The notes below the pieces were generated by a model. That model was not told the DNA's origin, made no database searches, and saw only the letters and a list, made by a program, of their open reading frames with translations. Of a stretch of 64,000 bases of DNA, positions 34,624-44,406 are shown piece by piece. The DNA is from Treponema sp. (GTDB taxonomy: Bacteria > Spirochaetota > Spirochaetia > Treponematales > Treponemataceae), in assembly GCA_017550685.1 (NCBI GenBank), contig JAFZOJ010000034.1, forward strand, positions 1 to 64,000. Reading direction: 5' to 3'. The number at the start of each line of letters is the position of its first letter. The first letter of the stretch is position 1. The translations under genes and the position numbers were made by a program.

Positions 34624-35322
34624 TTACTGTTCGTTCGAAAGCAGAACGATTTTGTTTTTTAATGCTTCCTTCATGACTGTTACCAGGTTTTTCTGGCCTG
34701 AATACAGACAGTTGTCATCGTCGCTGCCGGTAAGCTCGCCGGTCATTACGAAAGACGAATCAATTATTACACGCAGCTGGCCTGGTTCAGGATCTGTGTG
34801 GTAAACAACGGCTCCGTCAAGGTTGTAGCTGCTGTCTGTCATAAGGACAACTTTTCTTCCCTGATTGATGAGCTCGGTCAACTCTTCTTCGTAAGCATCT
34901 ACAATGCGGGCAGAAGCAGAAATGTAAACTCTGATTCTGGTTTCTTTAATCATCTGTAAAAGCTTATTCTGAATGTTTCGCGCACCAATGATTGTTATAT
35001 AGCCGTCGGTTTCTGCCTGCTTTTCTGGGGCGTGCTCATGAATGTAGGCAGCTTTTTCCTGAAGCTCAGTCAGAACATTTTTTGTAAATGTGTCTGCGTT
35101 TACCGGAAGATATTTTGTAGAATCGCCTTCAATAAGATATGAGGCACCTTTGTCTACAAGATTGGAAAGAGCTGCATAGGCATTTGAGCGTGAAATACCT
35201 GTTTCTTTAGAAACTTCATAACCTGTCATGTCGCCATGAGAAAGAAGTGTCGTATAAATTACAGCTTCCTGCCTGGTTAGTCCAAAAGAAAGCAGATTAT
35301 CGATAAACTGAAGATTTTGCAC
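34624..35322 (-). CDS. TrmB-family transcriptional regulator
   Basis: 232 residues. The N-terminal winged helix (LTRQEAVIYTTLLSHGDMTGYEVSKETGISRSNAYAALSNLVDKG, about 15-60) is the TrmB/sugar-specific regulator type. The C-terminal half (about 105-230) has a phospholipase-D-like effector fold (IRVYISASARIVDAYEEELTELINQGRKVVLM). The start is GTG, preceded by AAAGGAGG. The ligand is unknown; in this family it is often a sugar. A 6-bp inverted repeat, AGTAGT...ACTACT, in its upstream region could be its own operator. Confidence 0.8.
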   Translation of the reverse strand: MQNLQFIDNLLSFGLTRQEAVIYTTLLSHGDMTGYEVSKETGISRSNAYAALSNLVDKGASYLIEGDSTKYLPVNADTFTKNVLTELQEKAAYIHEHAPEKQAETDGYITIIGARNIQNKLLQMIKETRIRVYISASARIVDAYEEELTELINQGRKVVLMTDSSYNLDGAVVYHTDPEPGQLRVIIDSSFVMTGELTGSDDDNCLYSGQKNLVTVMKEALKNKIVLLSNEQ

Positions 35323-35519
35323 GAAAGCCTCCTTTGTTGCTGAATTTTGTGTCGTAGTAGTACTGTTTGTGACTACTTACAAGGGTTAATATACAGAATT
35401 TGTTTTTATTTGTCAAATTTAATTTTTTGAAAAATGAATTTGTCAATTTTTAAATTCGTTATATAATGGCTTATCTAGAAATTCCGAGAGAGAACTGTAA
35501 TAAATATTGAGGCCTTATA

Positions 35520-37625
35520 ATGAAAACGGAAAAAAGCAATACGCATCTAAGAGACAGAAAACTTGCCCTGGAAATGGGAACTATCATCTTCAGCCTGTTA
35601 TTCATTTTTATGGGAATGATGATTGTAATTCCTTCTCTTATTATTCAAACGCGAACAAAGCAATCCTATTACGAAATGGCCCAGGAAATTGTAAAGAGCC
35701 GTTCTGATGAGCTTACCAAATGGATTGGTATTTATGAAAACGATTTGAAGATGTTTACTGAACGTGATGAAGCCCGCGACGGTGATATTCAAACTTATGT
35801 TAACTGGCTGTGCAATCATACAGAATTGATCAACAAGGATTATGACGATTTGTTCTTTTGCGACAGGGCAGCCATTCCTTACAGAACTGATGGAAGTGTT
35901 GGTGAAGAAGGTGAGTATCGCAGCAAGGATTATCATCATGCCATTATTTTTGAAGACCAGAATGATTATATTGCAAGGATCGAAGTTTCTGATAAAACCG
36001 GTAAATATGTAATTCCTGTTGTGCGTGCAGTTAAGGATAAAAATGGTCATATCTTTGGTTATGTGACAGGCCTTCTTGATATGGATCAGATTGCCAAAGA
36101 GGTTTCTTCTTACAAGGTTGGAACCGAAGGTTATTTCTTTTTGACTGACCGCTCAAATACAATTATTGCTCACAACAATCCGGATATGATTTCGCAGGAT
36201 ATTAGTGTTTATCATGACATTGCTATTACCGCCAAGCTTGCAAAAGAAAACGGTGATGATTCTCTTTATGTTGAAAGCGATGTTGATGGTGTTGAATGCG
36301 TTACCTTTGTTGCGCCTATCCGTTCGTTGAATTGTACTATTGGTTATACTGTTCCTTTGTCTGAGGTTTTTGTTGCAACCAAACGTATTCAGTTTGTAAT
36401 TACTTTTATGGGAGTGTTCATTACTCTTGTAATTTCGCTTGTAATTTTAATTGCACTCAGAAGTGTTATTGGTCGTGTAAAAAAAGTCGGCGGGCTTATT
36501 GATGAACTTAGCACTGGCGAGGCAGATCTTACTGTTCAGCTGCAGGTAAACAAAAATGATGAAATAGGAAAACTGGTAAATTCCGTAAATAAATTCCTTT
36601 CGAAATTCCATTCGATTATGAGTAACATCAAGGCTTCGGAAGAAAATCTTACAGAGGCAGGCGATGTTCTTGTAAACGAAATAGAAACTACAACTTCTAC
36701 AATTGTTCAGATGGCGGATAATATCGGGCTTGTTCATAATCAGGTTCAGAATCAGTCGCAGAGTATTAACAGCTCGGCCACTGCAATGACTCAGATTTCG
36801 CACAATATTGAATCGCTTGATGGAATGATTCAGGGACAGGCTTCTTCGGTAGAAGAGGCATCGGCTTCGGTTGAAGAAATGATTGGCAATATTAATTCCG
36901 TTGATAAATCGGTTATTAAGATGGTTGAAGAATTCAGCGTTCTTGAACTTGATACTAAAAACGGAATTGAAAAGAACAGTTCGGTAAATGAACTTATCCA
37001 GAAAATTTCTGAACAGTCTGTTGCTATGATGGATGCCAACGAAACAATTCAAAGTATTGCTGAGCAGACAAACCTTCTTGCCATGAATGCGGCAATCGAA
37101 GCGGCACATGCTGGTGAGGCCGGAAAGGGATTCTCGGTAGTTGCTGATGAAATCCGTAAGCTTGCAGAAACTTCGGCAGAGCAGTCGAACAAAATTGGTG
37201 AAGAGCTTATGAATATTCAGCACGGTATTGAGAGTGTTGTTATTGCTTCTTCTGAATCGGAGCAATCGTTCCAGGCTGTTTCTGAAAGAATTAATCTGAC
37301 TGCAGATCTGGTAGCACAGATTCGCAGAGCCATGGAAGAACAGCAGGCTGGTTCTCAGCAGATTCTTGAAGCCTTGCGTGCAATGAATGACAGTACCTTA
37401 GAGGTACAGGGCGCAGGTACAGAAATGTCCAAGGGTGGCGAAGGCATTATCCGGGACGTTTCAAATATTCAGGAAAGCATGAACAATATTGAAAAAGCAG
37501 TTAGTGAAATTAATGATGGAACTAACTATGTAAATGAAAGTACAAAACAATTAAGAAACATTTCGACACAACTGAATGAAGCAATCAAACGTATTAAGGG
37601 TGATGTTGATTTGTTCAAGGTGTAA
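35520..37625 (+). CDS. Methyl-accepting chemotaxis protein with dCache sensor
   Basis: 701 residues: a short cytoplasmic start, TM1 ([22 protein letters not shown], about 20-41), a periplasmic dCache-type ligand domain to about 285, TM2 ([22 protein letters not shown]), HAMP, then the signalling coiled coil. The hairpin tip [36 protein letters not shown] is diagnostic. It would signal through CheA/CheW to the flagellar motor. TTGTCA-16-TATAAT lies upstream and GAGG precedes the ATG. The next gene is an alpha-galactosidase, so a sugar ligand is possible but unproven. Confidence 0.93.
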   Translation: MKTEKSNTHLRDRKLALEMGTIIFSLLFIFMGMMIVIPSLIIQTRTKQSYYEMAQEIVKSRSDELTKWIGIYENDLKMFTERDEARDGDIQTYVNWLCNHTELINKDYDDLFFCDRAAIPYRTDGSVGEEGEYRSKDYHHAIIFEDQNDYIARIEVSDKTGKYVIPVVRAVKDKNGHIFGYVTGLLDMDQIAKEVSSYKVGTEGYFFLTDRSNTIIAHNNPDMISQDISVYHDIAITAKLAKENGDDSLYVESDVDGVECVTFVAPIRSLNCTIGYTVPLSEVFVATKRIQFVITFMGVFITLVISLVILIALRSVIGRVKKVGGLIDELSTGEADLTVQLQVNKNDEIGKLVNSVNKFLSKFHSIMSNIKASEENLTEAGDVLVNEIETTTSTIVQMADNIGLVHNQVQNQSQSINSSATAMTQISHNIESLDGMIQGQASSVEEASASVEEMIGNINSVDKSVIKMVEEFSVLELDTKNGIEKNSSVNELIQKISEQSVAMMDANETIQSIAEQTNLLAMNAAIEAAHAGEAGKGFSVVADEIRKLAETSAEQSNKIGEELMNIQHGIESVVIASSESEQSFQAVSERINLTADLVAQIRRAMEEQQAGSQQILEALRAMNDSTLEVQGAGTEMSKGGEGIIRDVSNIQESMNNIEKAVSEINDGTNYVNESTKQLRNISTQLNEAIKRIKGDVDLFKV

Positions 37626-37628
37626 TAT

Positions 37629-37692
37629 GCGTCATGCTGAACTTGTTTCAGCATCTATATATTATAGAGATCCCGAAACAAGTTCGGGATGA
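37629..37692. repeat. Full family-C repeat
   Basis: GCGTCATGCTGAACTTG...CAGCATCT, then AGAGATCCCGAAAC...GTTCGGGATGACAGG. It has the same two-hairpin layout as at 33402. Its ATGACAGG end supplies both an upstream decoy ATG (37689) and the AGGA ribosome site of the next gene. Confidence 0.85.
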
Positions 37693-37703
37693 CAGGATTT
37701 TTT

Positions 37704-39473
37704 ATGTCTTTATCTTCTCCTTCAAAAATCTCAGATCCAGAATTCAGATTTGATTCATTTGGGAACGGAAAAATTTTCTCCGGGAAAAAGGCGGGGCGAC
37801 TTCCTGCAATGGGATGGAACAGCTGGAATGCTTTTGGCAGCGGAAATACTGAAGCTTTGACGCGCGCTATGGCTGACTGTATCGTGGCGCTTGGGCTTGA
37901 TAAGCTTGGCTACAAATATGTTGTACTGGATGACGGCTGTTATAAAAGTGAGCGTGTTGACGGCAAGCTTAGCAAAGAACCGGTGAAATTTCCGGGCGGA
38001 TTTAAGGCGTTGTCTGATTATGTTCATTCCAAGGGTTTGAAGTTTGGAATGTATAATGATATTGGAACTAATCTTTGCGCCGGGGCGGCTGTAGGAACCT
38101 GCGGTCACGAGGATGTTGATGCGGCCTCTTATATTGATTGGGGCGTTGATTTTCTTAAGATTGATAACTGTTATTATTTGTGGGATAACGCTACTTTTTC
38201 TAATCCTGAAAATGCAAGATTTGTTTTTGCGCCAAAAATTAAAAGCTTGATTGTTGACGGCAAAAAGCTTAGTGCTGCTATGGACGGTAAGCTTACCGGT
38301 GTGAGTGTGCAGGTTGATGACAGCAAAGAATATGTTTATGGTATAGGTACGTTAGACGGAACTAACACGGGAATTTCTCCGGTTGGGGTACGTAGCGGGG
38401 AACTTGTTTTTGAAGTTGAAGCTGAATCCGAAAAGTCTGTTGATTTGCAGGTAGAATATGCGAGCGGTCGTGAAGTGGGAATTGGTGAGTGGCTGCAGGT
38501 TGCTGTTGGAGACGGGGATGCGGCTGAATATTTTTATGATGATTTATTGCCTGCGACCAAAGACAAGGAAACGTTTGTTTTGAGTGCGGCAATTGGTATT
38601 CGTCTGCGGGCTGGCAAAAATAAAATAAGAATTATGAATCACAGGCGGCAGGAAAATACGCTGGATTCTTATGCGGCTATGTTAGTGGGACTTAACAAAG
38701 CCAAGCCCGGACATGAGGTTGTATTGTCCATGTGTGAATGGGGAAAAACTCATCCGCAGAACTGGGCTTATAAGGTTGGAGATTCCTGGCGCATTTTGAA
38801 TGATATAACCTTCCGTGTCGGCAGTGACGGTAACCCGGGCTTTGGCGCCTGGAAGGATCCTGGTACACCAAGTGTAACTTCGCAGTATAATAAGGCTGTG
38901 GTTATGGATGAGTTTGCCGGTTTGGATAAAGGCTGGAACGATCCTGACATGCTCATGATAGGAATGGATGGATTGTCTCTTGTTCAGAATAAAACTCATT
39001 TTACAATGTGGTGCATGATGAACTCGCCGCTTATGCTCGGGCTTGATTTGCGTCGTGTAAGTGTTGGAGATGAGCTTTATAAAATTATTGCAAACCGCGA
39101 CTTGATTGCATTGAATCAGGATGCGCTTGGCGTGCAGTCTAAAAGAATATACACAACTGCAGATTGCAGAGGTGAATCTCCGGACAAAGCTTACATCGAA
39201 AATATTGAACGTGTTGATGTTCTTGCAAAACCTTTGAGTGACGGAAGTATTGCAGTAAGCTTTATAAATGTCAGCGAGAAAGACTGGACTAAATCAGTGA
39301 GTGTAAGTATTGAGCAGATTGAAAAGGCATTCGGCAAAAAGTTAGTGAGCGCTAACAAGTTTACAGTAAAGGATTTGTGGAGCGGAGAGACCTGGGAAAA
39401 TGACAGCGGCGTGTTTGAAGTGACCGGGCTTGCGGCCTGTGATTGTGTTGTGTTGAGAGTTTCTCCTAAATAA
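37704..39473 (+). CDS. GH27-type alpha-galactosidase with internal domain insertion
   Basis: 589 residues from the ATG at 37704. The GH27/melibiase barrel starts LPAMGWNSWNAFG, continues YVVLDDGCY and LKFGMYNDIGTNLCAG, and has the nucleophile in VDFLKIDNCYY (Asp154). Between about residues 165 and 335 a beta-rich, carbohydrate-binding-like segment interrupts the barrel before HEVVLSMCEWG; the catalytic part then resumes (NDPDMLMIGMDGLS) and a beta C-terminal domain ends it. No signal peptide is present, so it should act in the cytoplasm on imported alpha-galactosides. The start at 37689 lies in a repeat and is rejected. Confidence 0.88.
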   Translation: MSLSSPSKISDPEFRFDSFGNGKIFSGKKAGRLPAMGWNSWNAFGSGNTEALTRAMADCIVALGLDKLGYKYVVLDDGCYKSERVDGKLSKEPVKFPGGFKALSDYVHSKGLKFGMYNDIGTNLCAGAAVGTCGHEDVDAASYIDWGVDFLKIDNCYYLWDNATFSNPENARFVFAPKIKSLIVDGKKLSAAMDGKLTGVSVQVDDSKEYVYGIGTLDGTNTGISPVGVRSGELVFEVEAESEKSVDLQVEYASGREVGIGEWLQVAVGDGDAAEYFYDDLLPATKDKETFVLSAAIGIRLRAGKNKIRIMNHRRQENTLDSYAAMLVGLNKAKPGHEVVLSMCEWGKTHPQNWAYKVGDSWRILNDITFRVGSDGNPGFGAWKDPGTPSVTSQYNKAVVMDEFAGLDKGWNDPDMLMIGMDGLSLVQNKTHFTMWCMMNSPLMLGLDLRRVSVGDELYKIIANRDLIALNQDALGVQSKRIYTTADCRGESPDKAYIENIERVDVLAKPLSDGSIAVSFINVSEKDWTKSVSVSIEQIEKAFGKKLVSANKFTVKDLWSGETWENDSGVFEVTGLAACDCVVLRVSPK

Positions 39474-39476
39474 GAG

Positions 39477-39536
39477 ATTGTCGGGTCAAGCCCGACAATG
39501 ACATGTGGGGTCCCTGAGGCTCTCGAAGGGGCGAAG
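39477..39536. repeat. Families A and B palindromes upstream of the 39.5-kb gene
   Basis: Family A (ATTGTCGGG...CCCGACAAT, 39477-39499) is followed by a family-B copy (GGGGTCCCTGAGGCTCTCG then AAGGGGCG). The purine-rich end of the latter seems to serve as the ribosome site of the next gene. Confidence 0.8.
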
Positions 39537-39541
39537 GGCGT

Positions 39542-39949
39542 ATGAACATCACTATAAAAGAGTTTGTAAATTTATTGTCTCAAAAAGATTTGGCCTATGG
39601 ACATTTACGCGGGTGGCTGGAAGATCAAGACGAAAGGTTTTGTGATAATGCTCTGAACAGACAGACTGTTGCGCGTATAGTTCATCAGTTTATGAAAATC
39701 GAACTTGGTGTGCCCGACCTGCCAGATATAACCCCGGCAAATGTGCTTGCAGATTTATATACCTGCCACACCTGTGTAAATCATATAGCGCAGGTATATT
39801 TGCGCGGAATTATGGATGCACAGTTTGTTGAACGAGATGGAATTGAATATAAGGTATTTAATCATTACGAAGAAATTACTTCAGAAGAAAGTAAACAGAT
39901 TTTAAAAAATATAAAGGGGTGTATAACAACACCCCCTTTCTGGGCCTAA
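39542..39949 (+). CDS. Conserved-looking protein of unknown function (135 aa)
   Basis: I do not recognise this protein. It looks genuinely coding: mixed alpha composition, no repeats, sensible codon use. It has the segments DNALNRQTVARIVHQFMKIE and LADLYTCHTCVNHIAQVYLRGIMDA, the latter with a C-x2-C-x2-H arrangement that could bind metal. There is no signal peptide or transmembrane segment. Its ribosome site (AAGGGCG) derives from the edge of a family-B repeat. Its last bases overlap the converging MATE gene by 4 bp, and a hairpin in its 3' end may be that gene's terminator. Confidence 0.6.
   Translation: MNITIKEFVNLLSQKDLAYGHLRGWLEDQDERFCDNALNRQTVARIVHQFMKIELGVPDLPDITPANVLADLYTCHTCVNHIAQVYLRGIMDAQFVERDGIEYKVFNHYEEITSEESKQILKNIKGCITTPPFWA
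39903..39940 (-). terminator. Terminator of the MATE gene, inside the convergent gene
   Basis: On the minus strand AAAGGGGGTGT pairs with ACACCCCTTT (one bulge; plus-strand arms 39913-39922 and 39929-39939), followed by a T/A-rich run ATATTTTTTAAAA. It lies within the last codons of the plus-strand gene. Confidence 0.55.
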
Positions 39950-41286
39950 ACCAGCGCGTGTTTTTGCCATCTCTTGCTTTTCCAGCGGATGAGCATGGCA
40001 ATTCCACGTGTGGTTTCATCAGTTCCAATTCCAAGCCAGAAGCCTACAAGACCAAGGCCAAGCTTTATTCCAAGAATGTAGCTGCCCAAAACCATTATTC
40101 CCCACATCGAAAAAATTCCGTAAAGAACAGGGAACTTAACATCACCGGAACCCTTGAGCGCACCAACATAAATCAAGTTGAGGGAGCGGCCAAATTCTAT
40201 GTAAGTAGAGTAAACGAGCAGGGTACCTACCAGTGCATGAACCTCGTCTATCTTTGTAAAGATTCCGATTATCGGGTGCTTTATCAGGTTCACAATTAAA
40301 ATCATTATCATGGAAGTGGCGGTTGCCACAAGCTGATATATGAAAATCTTTTTGTAGGCAACATCACTCTGACGCGCGCCGACATAGTAGCCGGTTTTTA
40401 TCTGCGAAGCCTGTCCGATTGCCATGGCCATGATGAAAACAAATCGCACGATAGTCATGGTATAAACCTGGGCCGACATTGCGTTGGTTCCAAGTGTAGA
40501 AATCATTGCCATAATAACAATCTGGCTGATGTTGTAGGAAAGGCTTTCTCCAGCTGTAGGAACACCAACAGAAAGGATGAGACGGTAAACCTGTTTTGGA
40601 ACCTTGAAAAGACCCTTGAGCTCAAAAGCAACATCACTCTTGCGGCGGATAATAATTGCAAGGAGTACGGAAGAAACCAGCATAGCCATACCGCTGGCGC
40701 AGGCAACACCGGGAACACCAAGGATTGGAAGACCGAACCAGCCGTAAAGCGAAAGGGCGTTTCCTAAAACATTTACAACGTTTCCGATAATAGAAACAAT
40801 CATTGCTTCGCTTGTGTAGCCGTAGCTGCGGAGAATGGCACCCTGCAAAGAACTGAAGGCATTGAAGAAGCAGAAGATTCCGCCAAAGATTATAAAATAT
40901 TTAAGGGCATAGCCGCGGACTGCATCTTCGAGCTGATAGCAGCTAAGCAGAGGTTTAAAGCCAAAGAAAACAAGCAGCATGAGGAATACAGAAAGAAGTG
41001 TAATCATCAAGGTACTTGCCTGCGCAATTTCGTTTAATTCTTTTTTTGATTTTTGAGCGCCGATATACTGAGCCAGGACAATTGAACAGCCTGTGCTTAT
41101 AACTGCAAAAAGCAGGTTCAGGAAAAAGACGTATTGAGCTACAAGACCTACGGCTGCAACTGCATCATTGCTGTAAGAGCTGAGCATCATTGTGTCGACG
41201 GACGAAACAAGGATACGGAAAAACTGCTCCATTGCAATCGGGAATGTAAGCTTGAGCATTGGCAAAGCGCCGCGATTTTTGTTCAT
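39946..41286 (-). CDS. MATE-family multidrug/cation exporter
   Basis: 446 residues from the ATG at 41286, with twelve transmembrane segments in two similar halves. The first half begins LPMLKLTFPIAMEQFFRILVSSVDTMMLSSYSNDAVAAVGL and the second PKQVYRLILSVGVPTAGESLSYNISQIVIM, both with the MATE pattern. It would export cationic compounds using a sodium or proton gradient. The start is chosen for ACGGAG 5-7 nt upstream; a longer frame from 41325 would add residues over a small palindrome. A second MATE gene lies at 55.1 kb. Confidence 0.9.
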   Translation of the reverse strand: MNKNRGALPMLKLTFPIAMEQFFRILVSSVDTMMLSSYSNDAVAAVGLVAQYVFFLNLLFAVISTGCSIVLAQYIGAQKSKKELNEIAQASTLMITLLSVFLMLLVFFGFKPLLSCYQLEDAVRGYALKYFIIFGGIFCFFNAFSSLQGAILRSYGYTSEAMIVSIIGNVVNVLGNALSLYGWFGLPILGVPGVACASGMAMLVSSVLLAIIIRRKSDVAFELKGLFKVPKQVYRLILSVGVPTAGESLSYNISQIVIMAMISTLGTNAMSAQVYTMTIVRFVFIMAMAIGQASQIKTGYYVGARQSDVAYKKIFIYQLVATATSMIMILIVNLIKHPIIGIFTKIDEVHALVGTLLVYSTYIEFGRSLNLIYVGALKGSGDVKFPVLYGIFSMWGIMVLGSYILGIKLGLGLVGFWLGIGTDETTRGIAMLIRWKSKRWQKHALV

Positions 41287-41440
41287 AAAAACTCCGTCAT
41301 TGTGTGAGGCTAAGCCTCGTGGCAATTCATATTTAACAATGACATTTTACCAAAAAAGGGTCCTGTGTAAATTGCCTAATTCTATAAAAAATTTGTAAAA
41401 AAGTGATTTGTGGTGTAAAATTGGTTAAACGATTAACTTC

Positions 41441-41472
41441 GTGGCCTCTGAGACTGTCGAAGGGCCCTTTAG
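41441..41472. repeat. Family-B palindrome upstream of the 41.5-kb operon
   Basis: GGCCTCTGAGACTGTCGAAG then GGCCC, a family-B unit that ends just before the AGGAGA ribosome site of the hydrolase gene. Confidence 0.7.
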
Positions 41473-41481
41473 GAGAATAAA

Positions 41482-43152
41482 ATGTCAATGAAAGAAATGC
41501 CAAAGATTACTGCTGTACCTGGCGGAAAAATCTGGATTCATACTTTTGAAAAATTTAAAGCAACAGTTTTTGTACCTCATAATGATTTAATGGATGATGT
41601 CCTGAATTACGGTTTTATTGCTCCGTATCTGCTTGTTTTTGCCGAGCGTGATTATTCTGCAGATTTTGGCGGTGCGGTTGAGTTTGCCAGGACTAATGGA
41701 TTTGAAGCAATTGCAAAAAAATATGGCAGCAGTGTTGTGTTCATTTATCCTACTGCTGATGGCGGCTGGAAAAATGCGGCACCTGATTTGTTTTCGGAAA
41801 TAATTTCTAATTCCAAGATTCACGAGTTTTATGAAGATGGAATTGTAAAGGCTTATAATCGTTTTACAAAGCAGCTGGACGGTCACTATATTCGTGGTGC
41901 AATTTTCCGTACCTGTCTTTACGGCTTTGGTGAGTCGGCAGATTATATTGCGGCAAACTGTCTGAACCATTTTGAAGGGGATGGACTTTGGGGACGTGCT
42001 GATTGTGCTCCGGTTGTCTGCACTTTGACAGGCTTGAGCCAGGGGGCACAGATTAAGGTTGACGCTGATGATATTGCCGTGGTTTCTTATGGAAACAGTA
42101 AAGCTGCAAATGATCTGCTTAAATCAAAGTGTCAGTGGTTCCTTGAAAAGACCGAGCCTGATTTTGTTAACGACATGGACGGATTTGTAAAACAGTTCCG
42201 CCGCATGCTTGGCCAGATGGAAGTGGATCCGGATCTGGAAAAGGACGGCCTGCAGATTGACCCTGCTGTGATAACGGTAAAAACTTCTCCGGATAATCTT
42301 GGAAAAGACAAGGGGACTACAGAGCACAAGATCGGATATTTTGCTTTTTACAACAAGTCAATTTTTGAAGAGGGAAAGGGACCTGTTCCTCTGGTGCTTG
42401 CATTCCATGGCGGCGGAGATTCAAGCTTTTATATTGCCTATATTTCTGACTGGGCAGGCGTTGCACATCGTCACGACTTTCTGCTTGTTGCGGTAGAAAA
42501 TCATCTGAACAGTACTGCCACCGAAATGGTAGAGCTTGTGGAACATCTTAAGAAAACCTATAACATTGACCCGACACGTATTTATGCAAGCGGCTTTTCT
42601 ATGGGCGGAATAAAAACCTGGGATATAATTCAGGAATATCCAAAGCTTGTTGCGGCTGCGGCTCCAATGGACGCAACGGTTGATATCGGCGAGAACGTTT
42701 ATTTTACAAAGATTGATAAGCCTGTAAACACAACCGAAAGTGTTCCGATTTTCTATGCAGCCGGAGAACAGACTCCACTGGCAGAGCTTCCTTATCAGGA
42801 ACAAAAATGCGTAAACCGAATGGCCTATGCTTTAAAACTGAACGGCGCTTTAAAAGAGTACAACGTAAAGCTTGAAGACAAAGCCGGCTGGCAGAATAAA
42901 CTCTGGGGAATTGACGGAGATTATACAAGCAGTGTTGTTGACCCTGTCCGTAAAGGCAAGCTGACAATGAATTTCTTTACAAGAGCAGACGGAAAGTGCT
43001 ACAACGTTTTTGCCGGCATAGATAATCAGGGCCATGAATGCCGCCCTCACACCTGTGAATACGCCTGGAGATTTTTAAGCAGCTTTAGCCGTGATGCAGA
43101 CGGTGTGATCCATGGCGGAGATTTTGAAGACATTAAAAAGATTTTGATGTAA
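41482..43152 (+). CDS. Cytoplasmic alpha/beta-hydrolase, PHB-depolymerase/esterase-like
   Basis: 556 residues without a signal peptide. The N-terminal half (about 1-270) has no motif I can name. The C-terminal half is an alpha/beta-hydrolase: LVLAFHGGGDSSFYIAY (oxyanion hole), NIDPTRIYASGFSMGGIKTWD with nucleophile elbow GFSMGG, and a terminal His in GHECRPHTCEYAW. The layout resembles the LpqC/PHB-depolymerase family, which includes feruloyl and acetyl-xylan esterases. It is first in a run with DUF763 and hrpB (gap of 9 bp to the next gene), though no common pathway is evident. Confidence 0.72.
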   Translation: MSMKEMPKITAVPGGKIWIHTFEKFKATVFVPHNDLMDDVLNYGFIAPYLLVFAERDYSADFGGAVEFARTNGFEAIAKKYGSSVVFIYPTADGGWKNAAPDLFSEIISNSKIHEFYEDGIVKAYNRFTKQLDGHYIRGAIFRTCLYGFGESADYIAANCLNHFEGDGLWGRADCAPVVCTLTGLSQGAQIKVDADDIAVVSYGNSKAANDLLKSKCQWFLEKTEPDFVNDMDGFVKQFRRMLGQMEVDPDLEKDGLQIDPAVITVKTSPDNLGKDKGTTEHKIGYFAFYNKSIFEEGKGPVPLVLAFHGGGDSSFYIAYISDWAGVAHRHDFLLVAVENHLNSTATEMVELVEHLKKTYNIDPTRIYASGFSMGGIKTWDIIQEYPKLVAAAAPMDATVDIGENVYFTKIDKPVNTTESVPIFYAAGEQTPLAELPYQEQKCVNRMAYALKLNGALKEYNVKLEDKAGWQNKLWGIDGDYTSSVVDPVRKGKLTMNFFTRADGKCYNVFAGIDNQGHECRPHTCEYAWRFLSSFSRDADGVIHGGDFEDIKKILM

Positions 43153-43161
43153 GATAAATTC

Positions 43162-44406
43162 ATGCCGCGAAATTCCGGACATGCAGATCTTCCTCTTCAT
43201 ACGGGTACAGTACCACGCTGGCTTGCTGACAGAATGATGGTGCTTGGTACGCTCATCACAGAATCATTGGTAGAAAATTTCGGGCCGGAGGAAGTGCTGG
43301 TTCGGCTTAGCGATCCATTATGGTTTCAGTCGTTTGGTGCGGTTATGGGAATGGACTGGCACAGCTCAGGAATTACAACCAGCGTTATGTATGCACTCAA
43401 GCGCGGTCTCAATCCAAGGGCAAAGGAGCTTGGCATTTATGTCTGCGGCGGTCGTGGAAAATATTCACGCATGACTCCGGATGAACTGCTCCAGATTGCA
43501 GAAAAAGAAGGCCTTAACGGAGACGAGCTTGTGCGCGACAGTAAGCTTGTTGCCAAGGTGGATAACAATGCCGTTCAGGACGGTTTTCAGCTTTATCAAC
43601 ATAATTTTATTTTAACCCGCAGCGGTCAGTGGGCAGTCGTCCAGCAGGGAATGAATGGGGCTGAAAAAAAGGCACGCCGCTATCACTGGTGTTCGTCGGA
43701 TCTGCGATCGTTTGTGGAAGAGCCTCATACCGCCGTTGTTGGAGATAACCGCGGAAAGATTTTGAACCTTACCGACAAACAGGCCGACAGCGCCCGCAGC
43801 AGCATTCTGGAAATGAGCCACGAAAGCCCCGAGCGCATGCTTAAAGAAATTACACAGATTGGTAAGCCTGCCAGCCAGATGATTTTAATGCAGGGTGGAC
43901 AGGCTTCTCTTTTCCCGGAGCTGGAAGCACCGCCACGTTCAATCGAAATGCCTGCACATCACGAGGTGCTTGAACAGGATGTAGACCTTAAACGTTTGGG
44001 CGGCGTGTTAGCCACAGCTTACGAAAGCCAGCCCAAGGATTTTGAAAGCCTGCTTTTAACACCGGGTCTTGGTCCACGCACGCTGCAATCTCTTGCACTT
44101 GTGAGCGAGGTTATTTACGGTACCCCAAGCCGCTTTACAGATCCTGCAAGATTCAGCTTTGCACATGGCGGCAAGGACGGACATCCGTTCCCGGTTCCTC
44201 TTAAGATTTATGACGAGTCAATCCGCGTGCTTCGTGACAGCATAGAAAAATCAAAGCTTGGCTACAAGGATAAATCTGACTGTATCCGCCGCCTGCATCA
44301 GACAGCACTGAACATTGAGCAGAACTGTGCGCCTCAGGTAGATTTTGATGCAGCCATAAAGTTTGAACGCGAACACAGCAAAGAGTGGGATGGAAAAACC
44401 GTATGA
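43162..44406 (+). CDS. DUF763 family protein
   Basis: 414 residues matching the DUF763 pattern: RNSGHADLPLHTGTVPRWLADRMMVLG at the start, GMDWHSSGITTSV, GIYVCGGRGKYSRMTPDEL, and LLLTPGLGPRTLQSLALVSEVIYG in the C-terminal part, a helix-hairpin-helix-like element. Several conserved His, Asp and Arg residues suggest a nucleic-acid enzyme, but the function is not established. The gene starts 9 bp after the hydrolase gene, and its stop overlaps the hrpB start (ATGA), so the two are translationally coupled. Confidence 0.82.
   Translation: MPRNSGHADLPLHTGTVPRWLADRMMVLGTLITESLVENFGPEEVLVRLSDPLWFQSFGAVMGMDWHSSGITTSVMYALKRGLNPRAKELGIYVCGGRGKYSRMTPDELLQIAEKEGLNGDELVRDSKLVAKVDNNAVQDGFQLYQHNFILTRSGQWAVVQQGMNGAEKKARRYHWCSSDLRSFVEEPHTAVVGDNRGKILNLTDKQADSARSSILEMSHESPERMLKEITQIGKPASQMILMQGGQASLFPELEAPPRSIEMPAHHEVLEQDVDLKRLGGVLATAYESQPKDFESLLLTPGLGPRTLQSLALVSEVIYGTPSRFTDPARFSFAHGGKDGHPFPVPLKIYDESIRVLRDSIEKSKLGYKDKSDCIRRLHQTALNIEQNCAPQVDFDAAIKFEREHSKEWDGKTV

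Noticed and set aside
39341-39356. A GTTAG-N6-CTAAC inverted repeat in the alpha-galactosidase gene
   Set aside because: The arms are in the opposite orientation to the operator-like palindrome, and it lies deep in coding sequence; probably chance.
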